Assembly: GCA_963696675.1 (NCBI GenBank)
Contig: CAVOLM010000023.1
Location: forward strand, 62,001 to 126,000
Source: DATBVX01 sp963696675
Lineage (GTDB): Bacteria; Pseudomonadota; Gammaproteobacteria; Steroidobacterales; Steroidobacteraceae
Direction of reading: 5' to 3'
DNA length: 64,000 nucleotides
The translations under genes were made by a program, and so were the position numbers. Below the pieces are notes generated by a model. The model saw nothing but the letters and a program-made list of their open reading frames with translations. It ran no database searches and was not told the DNA's origin. Shown here one piece after another: positions 19,209 to 28,074 of the stretch (within the stretch, counting starts at the first letter, position 1; the number at the start of each line of letters is the position of its first letter).

Positions 19209-19817
19209 TCAGGGGGCAGCCGCAGCCCCCGGGACTCGCAAGTCCCGATTCACGTACTCGCGCAGAAAGTCGCCTACCTGACGCAGGTAACGAGGGTCGC
19301 CGTTGAAGTTGCTGAGCAGATGCCCGCCTTCCAGAGCGGTAATGACCCGCGTCGCTACTTCATCCGGATTCACGTCCGCGCGCACCTCGCCCGCAACGAT
19401 ACCCTTGGCCACCGTATGCGTAATGAGGCCGCGCCACTGGTCGAGCACCCTCGCGACTCGCTTGCGCAACGCCGGATTGGAGTCGTCGCTTTCCACTATG
19501 CTATTTGCAAGGGGGCAGCCGCCATCGGTGTGGGTACCGCCCGAAGCAATCAGCTCGATATGCGCGAGCAATTGCGCGAACGGCGAACTGTGGCTGCGAT
19601 GAACTGCGAGCACCCGGTGATTGACACGCTCCATGAGCAGATCGAAAGCGGCCAGTGCCAGCTCTTCCTTGCTCTCGAAATGATTGTAGAGACCGCCCTT
19701 CTGCAGTCCTGTCACTCGCATGATTTCGGAAACAGGCGCCGCCTGGTAACCCTGCCGGTTCAACAGTGGCGCGGCACGCTCGAGGATGCGTTGACGGGTC
19801 TGTTCGCCTTTGCTCAT
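19209..19817 (-). CDS. TetR/AcrR family transcriptional regulator
   Basis: DNA-binding repressor, about 202 residues. The N-terminal helix-turn-helix is clear (TRQRILERAAPLLNRQGY, then VSEIMRVTGLQKGGLYNHF with the usual Tyr-x-His-Phe). The rest is the ligand-binding dimer domain. ATG 19817 gives MSKGEQTRQ; the frame has an in-frame ATG nine bases upstream. It sits between two genes that each have a related palindrome in front, so it probably controls itself, the secreted protein and the divergent aminotransferase-like gene. Confidence 0.92.
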   Translation of the reverse strand: MSKGEQTRQRILERAAPLLNRQGYQAAPVSEIMRVTGLQKGGLYNHFESKEELALAAFDLLMERVNHRVLAVHRSHSSPFAQLLAHIELIASGGTHTDGGCPLANSIVESDDSNPALRKRVARVLDQWRGLITHTVAKGIVAGEVRADVNPDEVATRVITALEGGHLLSNFNGDPRYLRQVGDFLREYVNRDLRVPGAAAAP

Positions 19818-19829
19818 GACGCGCAATTT

Positions 19830-19845
19830 AAGACCATTCGGTCTG
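19830..19845. promoter_or_regulatory. TetR-type operator candidate 2
   Basis: AAGACCATTCGGTCTG differs from candidate 1 at only two of sixteen positions. It lies 13 bases upstream of the tetR start, in the divergent region shared with the class V aminotransferase-like gene, consistent with autorepression. Confidence 0.7.
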
Positions 19846-19861
19846 TTCTTGCAAGTGCTCT

Positions 19862-19876
19862 TTTGACCCGGTCAAA
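19862..19876. promoter_or_regulatory. third palindrome in the tetR divergent region
   Basis: TTTGACC-C-GGTCAAA has perfect 7-base arms and lies 37 bases before the ATG at 19913. It shares only GACC...GGTC with the other two sites, so it may be a variant operator for the same regulator or a site for another one. Confidence 0.45.
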
Positions 19877-19912
19877 TAGACCGCCTCATTCACACGCCTC
19901 TCAGGACATTCC

Positions 19913-21223
19913 ATGTCATTGAATCGACGTGAATTTATGCAGTACGCCGGGGCTGGCGCAGCAGCTCTGGCCGCGACCGCGGAGCTCAAGGCGCAAGGGT
20001 CGCTCCCCACCTCCTCGCGGGAGTTGTGGGCGCTGGCGCGACTGCAGCCGGTGCTCGATACCGACCTCGCATGGTTGGACACAGCCGCAGGCGCACCGAG
20101 CCTGCGGAGCGTCCTGATCGAGGAGTATCGCCAGCGCGAGGCGGTGAGCAGCGATCGCGAGCGGTTCGTGCGCGAACAATGCGATGCCAATTCCGTCCGG
20201 CAGTTGCTCACGTCGATCGGCCAGTTTGTGGGAACTGATGCCGAGTCGATCTCGCTCGTGTCCGGCGCAACGGAAGCGCTCAACACGGTGGCTGCCGGCA
20301 TCGACCTCGCGGCGGATGATGAGATTCTCACCACCGCGCACGAGCATCCTGCGAGCGTCTCTCCCTGGCTGCTCGCGGCCAGGCGTCGCGGCGTCAAGCT
20401 GGTGCAGATTCAGTTGCCTCATCCGGTGACGGCCCCGGAACAGCTGGTCGAAGCATTCAAGGCTGCACTGACGCCGCGAACGCGTGTCATGAGCTTCAGT
20501 CACGTCCAGTACACGGATGGCTGTGTGCTACCGGTGCAAGAGCTCTGCGATCTGGCCCGCGCCAACAATATCCTGAGCATTGTGGATGGTGCCCAGGCAA
20601 TCGGGATGTTGACCACAACGTTGCAGACGTGGGGCGCAGATTTTTATGTCGGCAGCTTCTACAAATGGCTCAACGGGCCGGCAGGCGTCGGACTGCTGGC
20701 GCTCTCTCCAGCCGCGCGCTTCAGGCTCTGGCCGCTTATCGTTGCGGGTCGCGACGATTGGGACAGCACGCCGGCTTCGAGCTCGCCAACCTCTGCGCCC
20801 GAAACGCGGGCCGCATGGCCAATGTCACTACGCAAGTTCAGCGCCGCCTTCACACAGCTTGCGCCGCTGGCATGGAGCGTCTTGCCGGCCATGGCGTTCC
20901 AACAGGAGATCGGCCGCGAACGTGTGCTGGCCCGCATCCGCGAGCTCGCCTGGTACCTGCGGCTCGAGCTACAGCGCCTTCCGGGTATCGAGATCCTCAC
21001 GCCGGCCCATCCCAGTCTTTGGGCCGGCATCGTCTCGTTTCGTCTTCCCGGCATCGATGGCGCCGCGCTCGCGAAGGAACTCGCGCAGCGCGATCGGGTC
21101 GTGGTGAGCTTTGTCCAGCAGGCGGCTGGGCCCGGAGCGCTGCGCGCCTGCCCTCACATCTACAACGACGTCGGCGACATCGAGCGCCTCGTCGCCTCGC
21201 TCAGGCGCAGGCTCCATGCGTGA
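19913..21223 (+). CDS. Tat-signal class V aminotransferase-like protein
   Basis: PLP-dependent fold type I protein of 436 residues, closest in pattern to isopenicillin N epimerase-like and cysteine desulfurase-like enzymes. The PLP lysine is in GSFYKWLNGP; SGATEALN and VDGAQAIG are cofactor contacts. The N-terminus NRREFMQYAGAGAAALAATA is a twin-arginine signal, so the enzyme is predicted to be exported folded. The reaction is not known. It is divergent from tetR with two palindromes in the shared promoter. Confidence 0.86.
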   Translation: MSLNRREFMQYAGAGAAALAATAELKAQGSLPTSSRELWALARLQPVLDTDLAWLDTAAGAPSLRSVLIEEYRQREAVSSDRERFVREQCDANSVRQLLTSIGQFVGTDAESISLVSGATEALNTVAAGIDLAADDEILTTAHEHPASVSPWLLAARRRGVKLVQIQLPHPVTAPEQLVEAFKAALTPRTRVMSFSHVQYTDGCVLPVQELCDLARANNILSIVDGAQAIGMLTTTLQTWGADFYVGSFYKWLNGPAGVGLLALSPAARFRLWPLIVAGRDDWDSTPASSSPTSAPETRAAWPMSLRKFSAAFTQLAPLAWSVLPAMAFQQEIGRERVLARIRELAWYLRLELQRLPGIEILTPAHPSLWAGIVSFRLPGIDGAALAKELAQRDRVVVSFVQQAAGPGALRACPHIYNDVGDIERLVASLRRRLHA

Positions 21224-21312
21224 GCTGGTGCACACGGCAATCTCATCATCCGTGACGACCAAGCGATGTGGGCAGTACCATGCCGGGTCGATTGCCAGCA
21301 GGAGATAAGCGC

Positions 21313-21708
21313 ATGAGTCGCCTGATCGTCGCGGCCGTCTCGGCCGAATCGCGCTTCGTGGACGTTGCCGGCCGGCTGGTCCTGTTCGTGAGTGTTTCGC
21401 GGCAGGATGACGGTGCACCGGTCGCGGGGCTCAAGTTGCAGCACTTTCGCATCGCCGCCCCGGCTGGCAGCGTGTACGGCCTCAGCCTCGAGAGCGTTGA
21501 GGAAGCGAAGTGGGAAGGCCAGCAGCCCGAAGCCGCCGGCTGCTACTCGCTCAGCATCGCATTACAGGGCGATGTAAATAGCAGCGAGCAGCGCGAGTGG
21601 ATCGAAGGAGAGTTCTACGCGTTCGCGGTGCAGGTGCGCTTCACGGCAGCCGGCAACCAGATGCACTCGGGACAGACCGTGGTCAGAATCGAGAGCCTCG
21701 GCAAGTAG
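21313..21708 (+). CDS. hypothetical protein, 131 residues
   Basis: Not recognised. ATG 21313 has an AGGAG site eight bases upstream, which decides the start. The protein is soluble with a beta-rich look (RLVLFVSVSRQDDGAPVAGL) resembling an immunoglobulin-like or CARDB-like fold, but no catalytic pattern is visible. It precedes dedA by 15 bases and may share its transcript. Confidence 0.65.
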   Translation: MSRLIVAAVSAESRFVDVAGRLVLFVSVSRQDDGAPVAGLKLQHFRIAAPAGSVYGLSLESVEEAKWEGQQPEAAGCYSLSIALQGDVNSSEQREWIEGEFYAFAVQVRFTAAGNQMHSGQTVVRIESLGK

Positions 21709-21723
21709 CGCCGGGACGTTGCG

Positions 21724-22390
21724 ATGGAATGGCTGCAGCCGTTGATCGACTTCGGGCTGACGCTCTATGACCTCGTGATGCACCTCGACCGGCACCTCGT
21801 CGAGCTGGTGTCGCGCTACGACAGCTGGGTGTACCTGATCCTGTTCGTGATCATCTTTGCCGAGACCGGCTTCGTGATCACGCCCTTCCTGCCCGGTGAT
21901 TCGCTGCTCTTTGCGGTCGGCGCACTGTCGGCAGTGGACACTTCGGGCACGCTGCAACCGGTTACTGCTTTTGTGCTGCTCGGCGGCGCAGCGATCCTCG
22001 GCAACACCCTCAACTACGCGCATCGGCCGCGCCATCGGCCCGCGGGCTTTCTCCGGGAAGGTGCGCCTGCTGAAAGTCGACTACCTGCGTCGCACCGAAC
22101 AGTTCTTCGAACGACACGGCGGAAAAACAATCATCCTGTCGCGGTTCGTGCCAATCATCCGCACCTGTGCGCCGTTCGTGGCCGGGATCGGCCACATGCG
22201 CTATGGGCGCTTTCAGCTCCACAACTGCGTGGGCGGCATCGCCTGGGTCGCGATCTTCATCTTTGGCGGGTACCTGTTCGGCAACATTCCCCTGGTGAAG
22301 AACAATTTCGGCGTCGTGACGCTTCTGATCGTGGCCGTCTCGCTGGTACCGATCGCCGTAGCGATCATTCGCGGGAAACAGGCGGCGTGA
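21724..22390 (+). CDS. DedA family membrane protein (frame break at 22021)
   Basis: Integral inner-membrane protein; DedA members act in lipid-carrier recycling and envelope homeostasis. Family motifs are FAETGFVITPFLPGDSLLF and, after the break, GGKTIILSRFVPIIRTCAPFVAGIGHM. One extra C near 22021 separates LNYA from IGRAIGPRAFSGK. Repaired length is about 221 residues. Its TGA overlaps the nhaB GTG (GTGA). Confidence 0.88.
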
Positions 22391-23884
22391 ACCGCGCACA
22401 GGCCTTCGACTCATTCCTCGGCCGGGCGCCGCGCTGGTACAAGTTCACGGTCCTTCTGCTGCTGGCGCTTGAATCCGGTGGTGCTTGAACATCGCCGGCG
22501 CAACACGTGGCCGGCTGGCTCGTGCTCGCGGAGTTCATCTTCGTCTGGCGATGACCCTCCAGTGCTATCCGCTGCAGCCCGGGGGATTGCTGGCGCTCGA
22601 AGCGATCCTGATGCGCTTGACCGATGCCGAGCGGGTCTACGAGGAAGTGGTGCGCGGATTTCCCGTGATCCTGCTGCTGATCTTCATGCTGGCCGGAGTC
22701 TATTTCCTCAAGGATCTGCTGCTCGCCGCATTCACGCGCCTGGTCCTAGCGGTTCGATCCAAGGCATTGCTGGCTTTCAGCTTCTGCCTGGCGGCGGCGC
22801 TGCTGTCGGCATTCCTCGACGCGCTAACGGTCGTGGCAGTCGTCATCACCGTCGGCGGAGGTTTCTATGCTGTCTATCACCGGGTCGCGTGCGGCTCGTC
22901 GTGAGGAAGATGTGCATGAGCTCGCGGACGATTCACGCGATCGCGGCGACGTTTCGCGGCGATCTCGAGATCTTTCGCGCATTTCTGCGCAGTCTGATGA
23001 TGCACGCGGCCGTGGGAACGGCATTGGGTGGCGTGTGTACGCTGGTCGGCGAGCCGCAGAATCTGCTGGTGGGCGAACGGGCCGGCTGGAACTTCATCGA
23101 GTTCTTCCTCAAGGTCGCGCCGGTCTCGATGCCGGTGCTCGCGTTGGGCTGGCGATGAGCGTTGCTGCTGGAGAAGCTGAAGTGGTTTGGCTACGGCGCG
23201 CAGCTGCCCGCCAGCGTGCGTCGGAACTGCTCGCCTGGGCGCGACGCAGCAGGCTGCAGCGCGCGCACCGCTGCGCAGCGCTGGAATCTCTGGGTCCAGG
23301 CGATCGCGGTGCTGATTCTGGTTCTGGCGCTCGCCTTCCATGTCGCGGAGATCGGCCTCATCGGCTTGCTGGTGATCGTGTTCGTGACCGCATTCACCGG
23401 CATCGTCGAGGAACATCGGCTCGGAGAGGCCTTTCACGAGGCGTTGCCTTTCACGGCGCTGCTCGTGGTGTTCTTCGTGATCGTCTCCTTCATCAATGCG
23501 CAGGATCTGTTTCGTCCGGTGATGCAATGGGTGCTGGCGCTCGAAGGACGCGAGCAGGTGGCGATGTTCTATCTTGCCAACGGAGCCCTTTCGGCCATCA
23601 GCGACAACGTCTTCGTCGCGACGATCTTCATCCACGAGATCGAGCGCCCACTCAGCAATGACCTGCTGACCCGCGAGCAATTCGATGCGCTCGCGGTGGC
23701 GCTCAACACCGGCGTGAACATTCCGAGCATCGCCACGCCCAATGGCCAGGCCGCGTTTCTGTTTCTCCTCAGCTCATCGCTCGCGCCGCTGATCCAGCTT
23801 TCCTACGGCAGAATGGTGTGGATGGCGCTGCCCTATTTCGTGCCGACCACACTCGTCGGCCTGCTCGCGGTGCTGCGGCTCTGA
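22387..23884 (+). CDS. nhaB: Na+/H+ antiporter NhaB, heavily frame-broken
   Basis: Sodium/proton antiporter of the inner membrane. Fragments in all three frames line up in order with E. coli NhaB: FLGRAPRWYKF, then CYPLQPGGLLALEA, FCLAAALLSAFLDALTVVAVV, AAVGTALGGVCTLVGEPQNL, EKLKWFGYGAQLP and ISDNVFVATIF to LSYGRMVWMALPY. At least seven one-base indels are needed, at about 22474, 22487, 22505, 22541, 22900-22970, 23155 and 23210-23280. The last 600 bases read cleanly. Such clustering could be true decay, but the conserved protein throughout points to bad consensus. The start is GTG 22387, coupled to dedA. Confidence 0.85.
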
Positions 23885-23890
23885 GCCTGC

Positions 23891-25333
23891 CTACTGCAGC
23901 CGGATCTTTTTCCAGGCCGCCGAACGCCAGCGGATGAACAGCACTGTCCCCAGTCCGAAAGACATATATGAGCGCGGCAATCCAGCCGCCCACTGCGCCG
24001 AGTCCGAACTGCGGCAGGAAATCGACATAGCCCTGGCCGGGCGCGAACGCGAGCGCATGCGCCGCGGGAACGAACACGAACCACGACAGCACGATGACCA
24101 TGGCCGCCGGGACCGCCGCGTCACCCGCGCCGCGCAGCGCCAGTCCGCTGCCGAGATTCAGGCCATCGAATATCTGGTAACCCGCGGCGATCCAGACCAG
24201 CACCCGACCGAGTGCAACGACGTCGGCTGCGTTGCTGTCCTGCGGACTGACGAACCATGGCAGGAGCCATGGACCGGCGACGGCCAGGAACACGCCGATC
24301 AGCGCCATGTAGCCCACCGACAGCTTGATCGTCGCGTTGCCGAGCCGCATCGCCCATTCCTTGTCGCCTGCACCGATCGACTGGCCGACCAGTGTCGTGC
24401 CGGTCATCGCAAAGCCGACTGCCGGCAAGTAGGCGATCGAGGTCAGCATCATGACGATCTGTGTCGCGGCGCCGTCCACGTTGCCGAGACGCACCGTCAT
24501 GATCTGGAACAGTGCGATGCCGAGCAGATCTGCCGCGTAGAGCAGGCCCATCGGAAATCCGAGCAGGAACTGGCGCATCAGGCGTGCGGGCCGCAAACGC
24601 CACATCTGCCGCGAGTGAAAGCGTGTATTGGCCTTGGGTGCGAGGAACAGGCCCATTGCAACCAGCCATCCGGTGAGCTGCGCCACGTTCGTGGCCCAGG
24701 CGGAGCCTGCGATTCCCATCTGCAGATCGAAGATGAAGAGCTGGTTGAGGAGCGCATTCAGTATCGCGACCAGCAGTGTGATGGTGAGCGTGATGCGCGG
24801 CCGTGCGATGCCATTGAAGAAACCGAGCACGGCCCACAACGCGACGCCGATCGGGCGCACCGATCATCCGTGGCACCCAGAATTCCAGCGCCTGGTCGCT
24901 CCACCGCGGGCTCGAGCGCGAACGGGTGCAGCATCGCACGCCCAGCCCAGGCAGCCGCGAGAAACAGCGGCACCGTGAGAAGCGCTCCCCATTGCGCCGT
25001 CCACTCCGCCTGCGCTGCCCTGCGCCAACGTCGGCCGCCATGCGCCTGCGCAACCAGCGTCTGCACCGCAATGCCGACACCGCCGAGCAGCAGGACGAAC
25101 ACCAGCACCAGCCAGTACACGGCGCCCATCGCGGCGAGCGCTTGCGTCGAGAGTCGGCCAATGAACCAGGTGTCGGTCAGATTCAGTACCGCCTGCACGG
25201 AACTGTTGAGGACGAACGGCCAGGCGAGCGCGAGTACCGCGCGGTAGTCGACGTGCGGACGTCCCGCAGCATCGTGTCGCCGCGCGGGCAACAGGCGCAC
25301 GACTCCGTGTGCTGCAGAGGCAACAGTGTCCAT
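23891..25333 (-). CDS. MATE family efflux transporter (three frame breaks)
   Basis: Multidrug and toxin extrusion antiporter, twelve predicted membrane helices, about 480 residues. It starts at ATG 25333. N-terminal part ALAWPFVLNSSVQAVLNLTDTWFIG, then NALLNQLFIFDLQMGIAGSAWAT and GFAMTGTTLVGQSIGAG. Breaks occur near 24900 and 24856 (the frame visits QALEFWVPRMIGAP between them) and near 23959, after which FGLGTVLFIRW leads to the TAG at 23891-23893. It converges on nhaB with only six bases between stops. Confidence 0.85.
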
Positions 25334-25443
25334 GAGAGCGGCGGGTCAAAAGGGGCGCGCAGGATACCAGAAACGCGCGACAAGAACGTCCGCGCTCGGA
25401 GACAATGCTGCTGCGAGCTTTCGGCCTTGTTGACTGCGATTCC

Positions 25444-25833
25444 CATGCGATACGAATTTTCCGGGCAATTTGAAACGGTCTATTCCGGCGCCCGGCCCGG
25501 TGAGCTGTCGTTGCGGCGGGTGGCGCGCAGCCACGTCTCGGGACTTCGAGTTGCACTTCGCGGCTGTGTCGAGCCACGACCTGCCATGGACTCTGGATGG
25601 CATTGTCGTGCGAGGAGAGCGGCCCGGGGCTGTTCGCCATCCGCTCGGCGAGGACGAACTATCGCGTTGCGGCGCGCTCGCTCCAGGTTCACGAGAGCGC
25701 ACGGATTTACGGTGCTGCGGTCCAATTGGCGCGCTTTCCACTCTCGCAGCGGATCCTGTGGATGCTGCTGTTGTGGGTTGCGCGCTTCAGCTGGGGACAG
25801 AATCTGATTCGACGCCTGCGTCGTAGTCGGTGA
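25444..25833 (+). pseudogene. small unrecognised gene with at least two frame breaks
   Basis: Three short overlapping frames look coding in turn: MRYEFSGQFETVYSG from ATG 25446, then RDFELHFAAVSSHDLPWTL, then SARTNYRVAARSLQVHESA to RRLRRSR, stopping at 25831-25833. Together they would make about 130 residues with a hydrophobic helix (LWMLLLWVARF) near the end. I cannot assign a family. It could be one gene broken by sequencing errors or a real remnant. Confidence 0.45.
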
Positions 25834-25864
25834 GCGTTTGCGGTGCAAACTCCGAGGAGCATGA

Positions 25865-28034
25865 ATGCGATATCTGCGATCTGCCGCGGTCCTCGTGACC
25901 GCGTTGACCGGGCTGGCACTGTGCGCCTGCACGCCACACGGCACTCAACGGGCCGGCTCAATGCGTGACACGTCGAAACGGGCGACGCCTCCGCTCGCCG
26001 AAGCACGGCCGCAGCCGGTGCTGTCGCCGAATGGCGTGCGCATCGATCCGTATTACTGGCTGCGCGACGACACACGGCTCGACCCGAAGGTTCTCGGGTA
26101 TCTCAATGCCGAGAACGAGTACACCGATGCCGCGCTCGAGCCACTGAAGACGCTGGAGGAAAAGATCTACCGGGAGATCGTGGCGCGCATTCCGCAGGAT
26201 GATGTCAGCGTGCCGTATCGCAAGCGCGGCTACTGGTATGTCACGCGCCTGAAGGCAGGCAGCGAATACCCGATCTACGCACGGCGCCGCGATGTCCCCG
26301 ACGCACCCGAGGAACTGTTGCTCGACGTCAACGAGCTCGCCAGGGGACACGACTATTTCAACGTCGGCAGCTATGTGCCGAGCTATGACAACCGTCTCCT
26401 GGCCTACGCCGAGGATAGTGTCGGGCGGCGGCAGTACGTGCTGCGCGTCAAGGACCTGCAGTCCGGCGCCGTGCTTCCCGACACGATCGAGAACGCAGAG
26501 CCCTCGATCGTCTGGGCGGGCGATAGCAAGTCATTTCTCTACGTTGAGAAGGACCCGGTGACACTGCTCGGCTTTCGCGTCCGGCGGCATTCGCTCGGCG
26601 CCAAGGTCGCCGATGACCCGATCGTCTGGGAACAGACCGACACTACCTTCTATACCGACGTCAGCGAATCCAAATCGGGGCGTTACATCTTCATCGGCAC
26701 GGAAAGCACCGTGTCATCGGAGTGGTGGTACGCGCGCACCGATGATCCGGCGCTCAAGTTCAAAGTCGTGTTGCCGCGCGAGCGCGATCACGAGTATTCG
26801 GTCGAGGACCTGGGCGGGGATTTCATCATCCGCACCAACTGGCAGGCACCGAACTTCCGCATCATGCGCGCGCCGATCGAGTCTGTGACCGATCGCAACA
26901 CGGTGGCGCGACGTGATCGCGCATCGAGGCGATGCTTTTCTGCACGACTTCGCTGTGTTTCGGGATTTTCTCGCGGTGGCGGAACGCTCCGGCGGGCTGC
27001 GCAAGATCCGCGTCAAGCCCTGGGCCAGTGGGGCGGAGCGCCTCATCGACGCGGACGAGGCGGCCTACACAGCCATGTTCGGCGCGAACCCGGAGATCGA
27101 TTCGAACCTGCTGCGCTACACCTACAGTTCGTTGACCACGCCCACGACGACCTACGACTACGACATGTCGAGTGGCATGCGGACGCTGCTCAAGCGCGAC
27201 CCGGTTCCGGCGCCATTCGATTCCGCCAATTACAGCACTGAATATCTGCATGCTCCTGCGCGCGACGGGCAGCAGGTGCCAGTCTCGATCGTGTACCGCA
27301 AGGGGTTCAAACGTGACGGCCAGGCGCCCATCTACCAGTACGGCTACGGCTCATACGGCATCTCGATGGACCCGACTTTTTCGCCAAGCTGGGTGAGCCT
27401 CCTCGACCGCGGCTTCGTCGTGGCGATCGCACATGTTCGCGGTGGGCAGGAGCTCGGCCGCCGCTGGTATGACGACGGACGACTGTTGCACAAGATCAAT
27501 ACCTTCACGGATTTCATCGACGTGACCGATTACCTGGTGCGCGAACGCTGGGGAGCGCGTGACAAGGTAATCGCGGAGGGTCGAAGTGCCGGGGGACTGC
27601 TGATGGGCGCGATCGCCAACATGGCCCCGGATCGCTACCGCGTGATCCTCGCCGGCGTACCGTTCGTCGACGTCGTGACCACGATGCTGGATGAATCGAT
27701 CCCGCTCACCACGGGCGAATACGACGAATGGGGTGATCCGCGCGAGCCGGAGTATTACGAGTACATGCTGTCCTATTCGCCGTACGACCAGGTCGCCGCT
27801 CATGCCTATCCCGCGATGCTCGTCACCACCGGCCTGTGGGACAGCCAGGTGCAGTACTTCGAGCCGGCAAAATGGGTGGCGAAGCTGCGCGCCACCAAGA
27901 CCGACACGCAGACGCTCCTGCTTCACACCAACATGGAAGCAGGCCACGGCGGGCGGTCGGGACGTTTTCGCAGGTACCGCGAGACGGCCATGAAGTATGC
28001 GTTCGCGCTCGGGCAGCTCGAACTCAATCGCTGA
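25865..28034 (+). CDS. S9 family oligopeptidase B-like lipoprotein (frame break at 26902)
   Basis: Serine peptidase of the prolyl oligopeptidase clan, about 722 residues, related to protease II (PtrB). An N-terminal signal with lipobox-like ALCAC suggests attachment to the envelope. The beta-propeller starts at ARPQPVLSPNGVRIDPYYWLRDD. The catalytic residues are Ser in GRSAGG, Asp in GLWDSQVQY and His in EAGHGG. One extra G near 26901-26903 breaks RNT-WRDVIAH; otherwise it is intact. Confidence 0.9.
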
Positions 28035-28074
28035 GTCGCTGGAGTAAGATCTCGCAGACCTCGGCAGGTGCCCG

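Noticed and set aside
25444..25833. DCC-type thiol-disulfide oxidoreductase
   Set aside because: A TVYSGA string resembles the DCC start, but the required Cys-x-x-Cys is not present in any one frame, so no family was assigned.
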